Shown: positions 52,968 to 61,373 of the stretch, one piece after another
Layout: every line of letters starts with the position of its first letter
Position numbering within the stretch: position 1 is the stretch's first letter
DNA from: Algoriphagus formosus
GTDB taxonomy: Bacteria; Bacteroidota; Bacteroidia; Cytophagales; Cyclobacteriaceae
NCBI RefSeq assembly: GCF_002807035.1
Contig: NZ_NIUC01000001.1
Span: 1-64,000 of the forward strand
Direction of reading: 5' to 3'
Length of the DNA stretch: 64,000 nt
Position numbers and translations under genes: made by a program
The notes under the pieces: model-generated
What the model was told of the DNA's origin: nothing
The model's input: only the letters and a program-made list of their open reading frames with translations
Database searches by the model: none

Positions 52968-52998
52968 TAAAAAAATCCGGCAAATTACTCTGCCGGAT
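52968..52998 (-). terminator. Rho-independent terminator of the acidic lipoprotein gene
   Basis: Read on the minus strand, the stem ATCCGGCA/TGCCGGAT with an 8-base loop is followed by TTTTTTT. It lies just after the 53020-53748 stop in minus direction and between the two convergent genes. Confidence 0.88.
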
Positions 52999-53019
52999 CG
53001 GATCGAAAGAGTCAGTGCC

Positions 53020-53748
53020 CTAGTCCAACTCTAGCTCGATATCTAAGGAGTTTTCTATGCGCTCGAGAATTCTATCGTAGATATCTTCATTTTGGTCTCT
53101 GGAAATCACCAAAACACCATCAGTGAGCTCCGCATCCTCTAAATCTCCAATGGATACAGCTAAAAACCAATTACTTGCATCTATCTCCATCAAGGCGAAA
53201 GGATTATTGGATCCATCGAAGAAGAATAACTCATCATCATCTCCTTCCAATTCTAACTCGAAATCCAAATCATCGTCATCATCTCCATAAACTTCAAGAC
53301 GTAGGGGAACCGAGCTGCCGTCACTTTTTGTAAATGTCCCTTCGAGGTAAATACTTGGTTCATTTCGGTGATCAATCAGATCCACTTCAAACTCGATTTC
53401 CTCGTAAGTACCTGAGGCTATATTGATGAAAAAGTCAGCATCAGAAGAGAACTGATCAAAATTGATCTTTTTGATCTCTGGGAATGAATATTCAATTTCT
53501 CGCTCGAATCTTCCATTGTCATCTTCTCCTTCGACTTCTAATTCGATTTCCTTGACTTGGATAAACCCGGAATTAATCTGTACTCCTTCTTCCAAGATTC
53601 TTGAATTTGGATTGGATGAATTGGCGAGTTTAACGCCTACAGCCATTTGTACATCACCATCTCCGATAGCGATAGGATCATTTTCTTCAGAGCAAGATGC
53701 AAAGCCAATCATAGTGGCAACTGCTGCAATTAATGGGTATCTTTTCAT
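53020..53748 (-). CDS. Acidic DUF4382-like lipoprotein
   Basis: 242 residues with a lipoprotein signal (I-G-F-A-S-C, Cys19). The mature part is beta-rich and very acidic, with G-D-D-D-D-D-L-D-F-E-L-E-L-E-G-D-D-D-E around 155-173. The pattern V-Q-M-A-V-G-V-K-L and the later I-S-S... structure recall DUF4382-type lipoproteins. Function is unknown. It stands tail-to-tail with the CHAT gene and 100 bp from the anti-sigma-like gene on the same strand, so it may belong to the sigma regulon. Confidence 0.75.
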   Translation of the reverse strand: MKRYPLIAAVATMIGFASCSEENDPIAIGDGDVQMAVGVKLANSSNPNSRILEEGVQINSGFIQVKEIELEVEGEDDNGRFEREIEYSFPEIKKINFDQFSSDADFFINIASGTYEEIEFEVDLIDHRNEPSIYLEGTFTKSDGSSVPLRLEVYGDDDDDLDFELELEGDDDELFFFDGSNNPFALMEIDASNWFLAVSIGDLEDAELTDGVLVISRDQNEDIYDRILERIENSLDIELELD

Positions 53749-53849
53749 GGTTTAGTATTTTTGATTGTTTGGTAGTAGGTCGGAGCCGGATAAATATTTG
53801 TAACCGCTTCGAAGGATTTTTTTTAATTTTTTTTCTCAGCTTGATCTGA

Positions 53850-54614
53850 TTAATATTTCAAATCCAAAATTTTGATTTTTAGTTCATCCCAGCGATTTAT
53901 GGTTTGGTGATACTTGTGTCTCGGATTTGATCGGATTTTTTCAAGTTGATTTTGAGCTAGATCATATTCGCCACTTAGAAGGTAGCCTTGCATGAGATAA
54001 TAGTCTATCTCTTCTACATACATTTTCTCAGAAGAGGATTCATTGATAGTCTCAATCTCCCGTAATTCATCGACAGCAAGCTTACCTTCCCCTAGCTCCA
54101 GGAAGGCCATCCCTAGTATAAATTTTCCCTCTATGGTCAAATCATTGTTGCCTTTTGCCAGCGCTATCACTTCTTCAAAATCAGACTCATTAAAGGCCTT
54201 TTTCAAAGAAGAAATCTCAGCGGTTTCACCTCTCATTACTGGGATATTATAGGAAAGAAAATCTTCATTTACGCCTTGAGGTGTAGTAGAAATTACCAAA
54301 AATGAGGCTAAGCCTACAAGTAGAATCGTCATAGAAGCTGCCACTCGAATGCTCCATTGTTGAAAGTTGGAGATGGTTTTGGTGCCATCGGATGGTTTCT
54401 CTTTTCTTTCGGATAAGTAGGAAGCTTGCACATCCTGAATTGTTGATTTCCAACCAGCCAATTCTATTGCTTCCCGGCTGATTTTCAAGGCATCGACTTC
54501 TTCAGCCAGTGATTGATTGTTTTGTATTTCCTCTTCAATGGCCTGCTTTTGGTCCATGCTGAGTTTACCGTCTAGGTAATCTTCCAAAATGAATAAGTCT
54601 AGTTTATTTTTCAT
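53850..54614 (-). CDS. Anti-sigma-factor-like membrane protein with TPR-like C-domain
   Basis: 254 residues. The N-terminal ~75 residues are cytoplasmic and resemble anti-sigma domains (F-I-L-E-D-Y-L-D-G-K-L-S and E-I-Q-N-N-Q-S-L-A-E-E-V) without the zinc-binding Cys/His of ZAS types. One membrane helix is at about 88-110. The C-terminal part (about 130-250) has helical repeats of TPR type (A-L... L-M-Q-G-Y-L-L-S-G-E-Y-D-L-A-Q) placed in the periplasm. It overlaps the sigma gene by 11 bp, which indicates a sigma/anti-sigma pair. The TPR part may sense an envelope signal. Confidence 0.85.
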   Translation of the reverse strand: MKNKLDLFILEDYLDGKLSMDQKQAIEEEIQNNQSLAEEVDALKISREAIELAGWKSTIQDVQASYLSERKEKPSDGTKTISNFQQWSIRVAASMTILLVGLASFLVISTTPQGVNEDFLSYNIPVMRGETAEISSLKKAFNESDFEEVIALAKGNNDLTIEGKFILGMAFLELGEGKLAVDELREIETINESSSEKMYVEEIDYYLMQGYLLSGEYDLAQNQLEKIRSNPRHKYHQTINRWDELKIKILDLKY

Positions 54615-55215
54615 TTCTTAATGATTTCAAGAGTTGCTCTCCGATTTGGGGAGAAGACTTTACTGATTCAATTAATGATTTGAGGCATTTATATTTTTTG
54701 TTCCGCAATACCTGCTCTGAGCTGAACTCCATTTTCTCGCAGATTTCTTTCATGGCCATGTCTTCGTAGTAGAAGAGCTTGAGTATTTTTTTGCAAGTTT
54801 CTCCAAGCTTATCAAACAAAGTCATGACGAAATTTAAATTCTCCTGACGGGTGATTGCCTCGCTGACATCCAGTTCATTTTCTTCATGTTTTGTCAAGTA
54901 ATTTTCATGTCGTGCCAGACTACTTCTTTTTCTCCTGATTTCGGATATCCATTTATTTTTGGAAATGCTGTAAAGCATGGATTTGATCGTAGATTCGCCT
55001 CTGAACTTTCCTGACTTGATCATTTGAACCATCACTAGCATGGATTCTTGAATGATATCTGCAGCCTCCTCTTCTGTTCCTGAATTTTGTATAACCATGC
55101 TTTCTAGCATATCATAATGCTGTTCGTAAAGCTGTGCTATTGCCTTATTCGGATTCGAATTCCTCTGGATCATTTCAGTAATTTCTTGATCGCTCAAGTT
55201 TTTTTCTAGCTTCAT
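54604..55215 (-). CDS. ECF-type RNA polymerase sigma factor
   Basis: 203 residues. Region 2 is visible as A-D-I-I-Q-E-S-M-L-V-M-V followed by S-I-S-K-N-K-W-I-S-E-I-R-R-K-R (about 50-97). Region 4 has C-K-K-I-L-K-L-F-Y-Y-E-D-M-A-M-K-E-I-C-E-K and the helix-turn-helix N-K-K-Y-K-C-L-K-S-L (about 145-190). Region 3 is missing, as in ECF factors. It should direct RNA polymerase to promoters, possibly of the CHAT/lipoprotein genes next door. Its neighbour on the minus strand is the anti-sigma-like gene. Confidence 0.93.
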   Translation of the reverse strand: MKLEKNLSDQEITEMIQRNSNPNKAIAQLYEQHYDMLESMVIQNSGTEEEAADIIQESMLVMVQMIKSGKFRGESTIKSMLYSISKNKWISEIRRKRSSLARHENYLTKHEENELDVSEAITRQENLNFVMTLFDKLGETCKKILKLFYYEDMAMKEICEKMEFSSEQVLRNKKYKCLKSLIESVKSSPQIGEQLLKSLRNEK

Positions 55216-55329
55216 CCGCTTTCAATAATAAGTCGTGTTCACTCGTAAAAATGTAATCAAAATAGGTAAATAAAATCTTGACTAGAAGAGAAAAGGCTTC
55301 TGTTTCATTGAAAAATTCCCTAAAAAATT

Positions 55330-55359
55330 CTTGATACCCGTTTGACTCCTTTATTTTTG
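55330..55359 (+). promoter_or_regulatory. Candidate Bacteroidota-type promoter of pncB
   Basis: TATTTTTG at 55352-55359 matches the -7 motif TAnnTTTG exactly, and CTTG at 55330-55333 is one mismatch from the -33 TTTG, with an 18-bp spacer (19 or so is usual). The pncB start lies 18 bp downstream. Confidence 0.45.
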
Positions 55360-55376
55360 ATGGAAAGTAAAATTTT

Positions 55377-56864
55377 ATGAAAATCACCAAAGACCTCTAC
55401 ACTGGCAGCCTTGCTCTGCTTACCGATTTTTATCAGCTGACCATGGCTTATGCCTATTGGAAGGCGGGAAAAGGGGATCAGGAGGCTGTATTTAACCTTT
55501 TTTTTAGAAAGCACCCTTTTAATGGTGGTTTTACCGTAGCTGCCGGATTGGAATATGTGGTGGATTATTGTAGAAATTTTCGATTCGAAGAAAAGGATCT
55601 AGATTACCTGAAAGAGATGAAAGCTCCTGACGGTTCTCCCCAATTCGAAAAGGGTTTCCTGGATTACCTCAGTGAGATGCGTTTTTCCTGTGATATCGAG
55701 GCAGTGGAAGAGGGGACTATCGTTTTCCCCAATGCTCCCATGCTTCGAGTGAAAGGTCCCCTGATTCAGTGTCAATTACTCGAAACCCCACTACTTAATA
55801 TCCTGAACTTTCAAACCTTGATTGCAACCAAGGCTGCTAGAATTACCTTGGCAGCAAAGGGAGAACCTGTCCTTGAATTTGGTCTTCGGAGAGCTCAAGG
55901 GATTGACGGAGCGCTTGCCGCAAGTCGAGCGGCCTTTATCGGGGGATGTACTTCTACAAGCAATGTCATGGCGGGTAGGTTATTTGGGATTCCTGTTTCT
56001 GGTACTCATGCTCACAGCTGGATTATGTCCTTTGAGACGGAGTTGGAGGCATTTGAAGCTTATGCAGATGCGTTTCCTGATCAGTCTGTCTTCTTGGTGG
56101 ATACTTATGATACGATTCAGGGAGTGAAAAATGCCATCAAAGTAGGAGAAAAGCTTCGAAGCATGGGAAAGGAACTCATCGGAATCCGAATCGACAGCGG
56201 TGATTTGGCTTACTTTTCCAATCAAGCCCGTGAACTCCTAGATCAAGCAGGCTTTCCCAATGCGAAAATCGTTGCATCCAATGATTTGGATGAGTACTTG
56301 ATTTCTTCCTTGAAAACCCAGGAAGCCTCGATTAATGTTTGGGGTGTAGGTACCAAATTAGTCACTGCCTTTGATCAGCCGGCATTGGGAGCGGTGTATA
56401 AACTTTCGGGAATTAAGAGTCCTGAGGGTGAATGGATTCCAAAAATCAAAGTTTCCCAGCAATCACTGAAAATCAATATTCCAGGGGTGCACAATGTCCG
56501 AAGGTATTTTTCAGGCGGAAAAGCTGTCGCAGATATGATTTACCTCGAGGGTCAAGAAGTTGATTCTAAAGGAACTGTAATCATCGATCCTATTGATGCT
56601 ACTCGAAGAAAGCGGATTATGCCTGCTTTTTATCAAAGTGAGGAATTGCTAAAGCCGATTTTTGAAAAAGGGAAAAAAGTCTATAAATGTCCGGATATTC
56701 AGTCCATCAGGAAGCGGACTCAGGATCAATTGAAGACCTTTGACAAAACCCATAAGCGACTAGTCAATCCCCATGTTTATCCGGTTGGTTTGGAAGAAAA
56801 TCTGCACCATTTGCGCATGGACTTGGTTTTAAAAGCTAAAGAAATTGAAGATGAATCTAACTGA
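55377..56864 (+). CDS. pncB: Nicotinate phosphoribosyltransferase
   Basis: 495 residues. The N-terminal L-L-T-D-F-Y-Q-L-T-M-A-Y block and the F-G-L-R-R-A-Q-G-I-D, G-T-H-A-H-S-W-I-M and G-I-R-I-D-S-G-D-L blocks with the phosphorylated-His-type active site are typical. It converts nicotinate and PRPP to nicotinate mononucleotide in NAD salvage, with ATP. It overlaps the pncA gene by 14 bp, forming a nicotinamide-to-NaMN module. Confidence 0.96.
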   Translation: MKITKDLYTGSLALLTDFYQLTMAYAYWKAGKGDQEAVFNLFFRKHPFNGGFTVAAGLEYVVDYCRNFRFEEKDLDYLKEMKAPDGSPQFEKGFLDYLSEMRFSCDIEAVEEGTIVFPNAPMLRVKGPLIQCQLLETPLLNILNFQTLIATKAARITLAAKGEPVLEFGLRRAQGIDGALAASRAAFIGGCTSTSNVMAGRLFGIPVSGTHAHSWIMSFETELEAFEAYADAFPDQSVFLVDTYDTIQGVKNAIKVGEKLRSMGKELIGIRIDSGDLAYFSNQARELLDQAGFPNAKIVASNDLDEYLISSLKTQEASINVWGVGTKLVTAFDQPALGAVYKLSGIKSPEGEWIPKIKVSQQSLKINIPGVHNVRRYFSGGKAVADMIYLEGQEVDSKGTVIIDPIDATRRKRIMPAFYQSEELLKPIFEKGKKVYKCPDIQSIRKRTQDQLKTFDKTHKRLVNPHVYPVGLEENLHHLRMDLVLKAKEIEDESN

Positions 56865-57483
56865 TAAGGACGCATTAATTATAGTTGATGTACAATATGA
56901 TTTCCTGCCTGGAGGAGCATTGGAGGTTAGCGAAGGAGATCAAATCATCCCGCTAATCAATTCCATTCAGCCTTTATTTTCTTGCGTAGTCGCTACGCAA
57001 GATTGGCATCCGGAAGATCATTTAAGCTTCGCAGCAAATCACAGTGGCAAAAAGCCCGGTGAACAGGTTGATTTAGATGGCATCAATCAAATTCTTTGGC
57101 CAGTTCACTGCGTACAAGGAGAACATGGGGCAGAATTCCATGAAGATCTAGATCCTAGTAATTGGGAAGCAGTATTTCAAAAAGGCACCAATCCTCGAGT
57201 AGATTCTTATTCCGGTTTTTTTGATAATGCCCGCAGAGGAGATACTGGTTTGGGAGATTATTTGAAGGAAAGAGGAATTGAAAGGATCTTTGTATGCGGC
57301 TTAGCCCAGGATTATTGTGTGAAATTTACAGCTTTGGATGGCTTATCTTTGGGCTTTGAAACCTACCTCCTTCAGGATGTGACAAGAGCTGTGAATCTAA
57401 ATCCAGAAGATGGCAAGCTGGCCTTGGAAGAAATGGAGGGAAAAGGAGTGAAGTTGATTGAATCAAAAGAACTGATTGATTAA
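56851..57483 (+). CDS. pncA: Nicotinamidase
   Basis: 210 residues from ATG 56851; a TTG at 56845 is the longer alternative. The catalytic Asp is in V-D-V-Q-Y-D-F, the metal ligands are in A-T-Q-D-W-H-P-E-D-H, and the nucleophile Cys is in the V-C-G-L-A-Q-D-Y-C-V block (second Cys). It hydrolyses nicotinamide to nicotinate for PncB. It is inside the pncB-pncA-thioesterase operon. Confidence 0.96.
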   Translation: MNLTDKDALIIVDVQYDFLPGGALEVSEGDQIIPLINSIQPLFSCVVATQDWHPEDHLSFAANHSGKKPGEQVDLDGINQILWPVHCVQGEHGAEFHEDLDPSNWEAVFQKGTNPRVDSYSGFFDNARRGDTGLGDYLKERGIERIFVCGLAQDYCVKFTALDGLSLGFETYLLQDVTRAVNLNPEDGKLALEEMEGKGVKLIESKELID

Positions 57484-57487
57484 GCCC

Positions 57488-58006
57488 ATGTTTGAATACG
57501 ACGCTGAGAAACACTATCCCAAAGAGACAGAAAGTAGAGTGGTCATCCGATTTCAGGATTGTGATCCACTTCGGCATTTGAATAATGCCAAGTACTTCGA
57601 CTACTTTTTCAATGCCCGTGAGGATCAGGTCCCTAAGCTCTATGGATTAGAGGTGATCGATTTGATTCGTAAATACAAAGCTGCTTGGGTGGTTTACAAT
57701 CACAATATCAGCTACGTCAAGCCTGCAATGGTCGGAGAGTGGGTTCGAATTATGAGCCGCATACTATGGCATAATGAAAATACCATCTTGGTCGAGTATT
57801 ACATGACCGATGACAGCAAGACTCAGCTCAAAACAGTTCTTTGGTCCACGATGCGATATGTGACTCTGGCAGAGGGAAAGTCTACCAACCATGAAGGTGC
57901 AGTAGTTGATTTTCTCGAAGCAACCTCTCTAAAACGCGATGATATCTGGGATTTCAGCATCAAAGAGCGAGTAAAGCAGCTCAGTATGGAATTGAAAAAA
58001 TCTTGA
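57488..58006 (+). CDS. Acyl-CoA thioesterase, 4HBT family
   Basis: 172 residues from ATG 57488, four bases after the pncA stop; an in-frame TTG at 57476 overlaps pncA. The hot-dog fold begins with V-V-I-R-F-Q-D-C-D-P-L-R-H-L-N-N-A-K-Y, the 4HBT active-site pattern. Family members cleave acyl-CoA, with broad substrates. It is the last gene of the pnc operon and is followed by a terminator. Its link to NAD salvage is not obvious. Confidence 0.88.
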   Translation: MFEYDAEKHYPKETESRVVIRFQDCDPLRHLNNAKYFDYFFNAREDQVPKLYGLEVIDLIRKYKAAWVVYNHNISYVKPAMVGEWVRIMSRILWHNENTILVEYYMTDDSKTQLKTVLWSTMRYVTLAEGKSTNHEGAVVDFLEATSLKRDDIWDFSIKERVKQLSMELKKS

Positions 58007-58038
58007 TCTGAATCAAATAATGTGTTGAATCGAACAAA

Positions 58039-58067
58039 GGCTGTACACTAGCGTACAGCTTTTTTTG
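58039..58067 (+). terminator. Rho-independent terminator of the pncB-pncA operon
   Basis: Stem GCTGTAC/GTACAGC with a 5-base loop followed by seven T, about 35 bp after the thioesterase stop. Confidence 0.92.
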
Positions 58068-58379
58068 CTTTTGGCATGGCTATTTCTGAGCTGGAGAATT
58101 TTTTGAAAATTATTTTTTCTTAACAAGCATACTAAGATGCAACCCTCGAAATCCAGAAAATTGCCTTAAAGTGTTCGCTTTCGAGTCAAACGAACAAGCA
58201 AGTGTTCACATTCTTTACAGGTTTTGTTAATTTTTTGAGAAGAAAACCAAATTTAATTCCGTGTAAATCTTAAAATTTTTAAAATATTCTGATTTTCTCA
58301 ACTGACTCAAAAATTAGAAAATAGCAATTGGTACGGCCTTGGCAATTAGGATAGCACAACAACTTAAACCAACTACATT
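58068..58379. other. 312-bp AT-rich leader region
   Basis: No gene was seen. It holds TGTTCG (58172-58177) with CGAACA (58191-58196) as an inverted pair and a long AT-rich stretch before the 58380 gene. The length suggests a promoter region with a regulated or long leader, but no clear -33/-7 match was found. Confidence 0.4.
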
Positions 58380-58967
58380 ATGAAAACGCTATTCACATTC
58401 GCACTTGCTGGACTACTTGCTACTAGTACTCTTGCAGCAAACTCAAATGAAGACCTTTTAGCAGACACAGACGCTAGGGCAAAATTCAAAAAAGTAAATA
58501 TCCTTCTAAATGAGGGAGTTGGAAAGGCAAAGGTTGCCATTCTTGATGATGAAGGTAAGGTTCTCCATCAGCGCAAAGTAAATGTAGGTGATGAGAAAGT
58601 CATCGTACCTTATGACTTGAATAACATGCCTTGTGGAGAATATCAAGTAAAAATCACGACTGAGGATGAAGAGGTGATCTACAAGGTGGAGACTTTTGAT
58701 AGGAAGCCAGAAATCGGAGAACTGCCGCTTATGGCTTATGGCAAAATTGTCGATGATGAAACTGTAAATATTGCAGTAATCGGACTAACAGAGCCAGGTG
58801 TAGAAGTCACTGTTAGATACGCAGACTCAAACAAAATCATTCACACAGAGACTGTGGATCACCCTGATGGATTCCGTAAAGACTACAAATTGAAAGGAGT
58901 AAACCCGGACGATGTTTACTTCCAGTTGACAGACAACTTGGGTAGAACAAAGACCCTATACTTCTAA
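58380..58967 (+). CDS. Exported protein, unknown function
   Basis: 195 residues with a signal peptide (F-A-L-A-G-L-L-A-T-S-T-L-A, cleaved near A-N-S-N). The mature part consists of two beta-sandwich-like halves (about 35-108 and 112-190; V-N-I-L-L-N-E-G-V-G-K-A-K-V and V-N-I-A-V-I-G-L-T-E-P-G-V-E-V). It is not a lipoprotein. Comparable single-gene exported proteins in Cytophagales are often abundant, but no family was recognised. A terminator follows. Confidence 0.8.
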   Translation: MKTLFTFALAGLLATSTLAANSNEDLLADTDARAKFKKVNILLNEGVGKAKVAILDDEGKVLHQRKVNVGDEKVIVPYDLNNMPCGEYQVKITTEDEEVIYKVETFDRKPEIGELPLMAYGKIVDDETVNIAVIGLTEPGVEVTVRYADSNKIIHTETVDHPDGFRKDYKLKGVNPDDVYFQLTDNLGRTKTLYF

Positions 58968-58985
58968 ATTAAACCACCCACAATG

Positions 58986-59016
58986 AAACCCCTTTTCGAA
59001 AGAATTGGGGTTTTTT
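58986..59016 (+). terminator. Rho-independent terminator of the 58380-58967 gene
   Basis: Stem AAACCCC/GGGGTTT with an inner TTCGAAAGAA and a T run on the plus strand, overlapping the end of the convergent gene by 2 bp. Confidence 0.88.
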
Positions 59017-60256
59017 ATGGTTTGACCAAATGGTCGCCAAGCTGCTGACCTATGGATATTAAGTCTATTCCCAACTGTTCCTTTGCTACTTGAATGACCT
59101 GTTCTCGCTCTTTTTTAGGAAGTTTTTCAAATCCGAAATAAGCTCCCAAAATTCCTCCTGCTAAGGCTGCTGTGGTATCATTATCCCGTCCATAATTCGT
59201 CAGAAAAATCAGTGTATTCATAAAGTCAAAGTCTGCATATACCATCGCCGTAATAGTCTGCAAATAAATCTCACCGGCGTGAAAAGGCATATCCTGAATC
59301 CGCTCATCCAGCTGCTCAAAGGCATGGGCAAGTGAGGGACTATTTGCATCCATGAAATTCAAAGAATCCAGTTTTTTAGCTTCTTCATTGATTTTCAGCG
59401 CGTCCTGAAGTATCCGATAGGCCGTCCTTCCTACAAGTCTACTTTGGAAATACTGCTTTGGGTCAACCCGCAAGGAAGCGAGCAAACTATCCGGATTGCT
59501 GCCTTTTTTCATACCCGCAGCGGTCAATGCTGCACTCAGAGCTGTGAGATCTTTAGCATATCCCAAATCGTAAATTGAAAGCTTGTATGCTTCGGAATAG
59601 GCTTTCTCAGGATCACCGGGGAAAAAGCCTCCTAAAATCGGAGCATAAAGCAAACCTGCACAAACCATTTCCCCTCCATAAAATTTCCCCAAAGAATCAG
59701 CGTAGCCTACCAGATTATTTTCGATAAACGGGCGACTTACTTTTGCCCATTCCTGTAGCCATCCCACTTTCAGCATAGCATTTTCATAGGCTTCAATATC
59801 CTCACTGTTGATTTGTTTGATTCCTTCTAAGTAGCTTAGATATCTCTCTTCTATGATTCTTGCAAAATCCGCAGGATCTAGCTCCTCGTAATGTTGAGTT
59901 AGTAAATATTCTGATGTCAGGACCTTCCATCTTGTGTCATCCGTAGTGCCTCCTGCCGGCAAATTTGGAACCCATATTCCCTCAGGGGAAGCCTCTCGAA
60001 TCATCGAGTCCAAGTCTGTGACAAACCCATATTCTAGTTTGATGGATTCTCTCGGCCACATTTCGGTTGGTGCGCCCATGGCATCACCAATGGCACTGCC
60101 GACAATTATTCCCAAGATTCTGTCTTTCAGTTCCTCTTCTGAAAGTCCAGATTTGGAAAGCTTCTCTTCCAAGGATATCGAATCGTCTGACTCCTGATGA
60201 CTGCAGGAGAAAAGGATTAAAGAGGCAGCTAGAATTAGATTCAGGTATTTTCTCAT
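59015..60256 (-). CDS. ADP-ribosylglycohydrolase-family lipoprotein
   Basis: 413 residues with a lipoprotein signal (L-I-L-F-S-C, Cys18). The family metal motifs are present: G-S-A-I-G-D-A-M-G-A-P near 52-62, G-G-T-T-D-D-T near 100, and N-Y-G-R-D-N-D-T-T near 355-363. These place it in the ARH/DraG superfamily, which removes ADP-ribose from proteins or hydrolyses related nucleoside bonds. The signal puts it outside the cytoplasm, where NAD-derived or nucleoside substrates are likely. It overlaps the upstream kinase gene by 4 bp (ATGA). Confidence 0.93.
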   Translation of the reverse strand: MRKYLNLILAASLILFSCSHQESDDSISLEEKLSKSGLSEEELKDRILGIIVGSAIGDAMGAPTEMWPRESIKLEYGFVTDLDSMIREASPEGIWVPNLPAGGTTDDTRWKVLTSEYLLTQHYEELDPADFARIIEERYLSYLEGIKQINSEDIEAYENAMLKVGWLQEWAKVSRPFIENNLVGYADSLGKFYGGEMVCAGLLYAPILGGFFPGDPEKAYSEAYKLSIYDLGYAKDLTALSAALTAAGMKKGSNPDSLLASLRVDPKQYFQSRLVGRTAYRILQDALKINEEAKKLDSLNFMDANSPSLAHAFEQLDERIQDMPFHAGEIYLQTITAMVYADFDFMNTLIFLTNYGRDNDTTAALAGGILGAYFGFEKLPKKEREQVIQVAKEQLGIDLISIGQQLGDHLVKP

Positions 60257-61221
60257 GGGTTCATGATCATTTCTTTAGCTCTTTCGAGTAAAACTTCTTT
60301 TTGACCGAGATTCAATTTTAAGGGCAATTGGGCAATTCCAATTAGTCTACGCATGATTTCCACTCCTCGGTAGCCTTGTACAAGCTTAGAATCAATGTCT
60401 TGCGAATAGTGCTTCGCTAGTGCCTGTTCCACTTGAGTACTTATTTCTGCAAAATCAGCGTGCGCTAGAAATACCCCAAGATCAAACTCCCGATCACCCA
60501 CAAAGGAGAATTCCGGATCGATAATCTTGATGCCGGAATTTCCACTCATCCAACTTCCGGGATAAAAATCTCCATGTAAAAGTGAACTTCCAGAAGCTAA
60601 ATATCGCTTTCCCAAATCATCGATTTTTTGCTTCAAAGAATCATCCTTTTTATATCTCAAGCTGAGTTCTTGAAGGCCCTTTTGGATTGTATTCAAGTCA
60701 AATCCGTTTTCAATTTCAAATGGAAAATTAAAGATATGCTCATGGTTAAGCACTCTCATTTCGAGATTGTCTGGGAAATTTTCAGGAGCTAATCGATGTA
60801 GATGGTTCAGATAGTCGATCAAAGACTTGATTTCAGAATCACTGATTTGCTTTTCGCCAGAATAGAGTCCGCTAAAATCACCGACTTCACCCAAATCTTC
60901 GGTAATCAGTAAGTAAATATCTGGAAACCAGCTGATTATTTTTGGACTATATGGGTTTAGAAATTCTGATTCTTGAACGGTCTCATAAAATTTTTTTTCA
61001 GTCTCAATTCGCTGGATAGGCGCTGGAATCTGTGGAAACTTTCGAACAAAATCTCTGGACTGTTTCGCTATGACCGTTCGCTGATTGGTGTGGATTCTGA
61101 TTACCTGATTCATATTGCTATCAGGCAATTCTGAAGTTTTGAGGACTTTTTCCTCAGGCTGCCAAAAGTTGAGTGATTGTAGATCCTCGAGTGAGGTGTT
61201 GTTGGTTAGTTCAAATTTCAT
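60253..61221 (-). CDS. Phosphotransferase-family kinase, methylthioribose-kinase-like
   Basis: 322 residues of the APH/choline-kinase fold. The catalytic loop H-G-D-F-Y-P-G-S is near 222 and the metal site I-D-P-E-F-S-F near 240, with E in place of a second Asp as in methylthioribose kinases. The hinge has L-L-I-T-E-D-L-G. It is the first gene of a two-gene operon with an extracytoplasmic ARH-family enzyme. A sugar such as a 5-modified ribose could be the substrate, but this is inference. Confidence 0.82.
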   Translation of the reverse strand: MKFELTNNTSLEDLQSLNFWQPEEKVLKTSELPDSNMNQVIRIHTNQRTVIAKQSRDFVRKFPQIPAPIQRIETEKKFYETVQESEFLNPYSPKIISWFPDIYLLITEDLGEVGDFSGLYSGEKQISDSEIKSLIDYLNHLHRLAPENFPDNLEMRVLNHEHIFNFPFEIENGFDLNTIQKGLQELSLRYKKDDSLKQKIDDLGKRYLASGSSLLHGDFYPGSWMSGNSGIKIIDPEFSFVGDREFDLGVFLAHADFAEISTQVEQALAKHYSQDIDSKLVQGYRGVEIMRRLIGIAQLPLKLNLGQKEVLLERAKEMIMNP

Positions 61222-61373
61222 GCTTCAATAATTGCAATTTGAGTTTAAACATAGGGCAATGAAAATTAATTTCTTTCATAAAAATGTCTAACGGATGACT
61301 AATCCTTTATCAAAAAGGGGGCGTTTCTATCCATTGTAATTTTTATTTTTACACTGAAAAAAATATAAACCCA

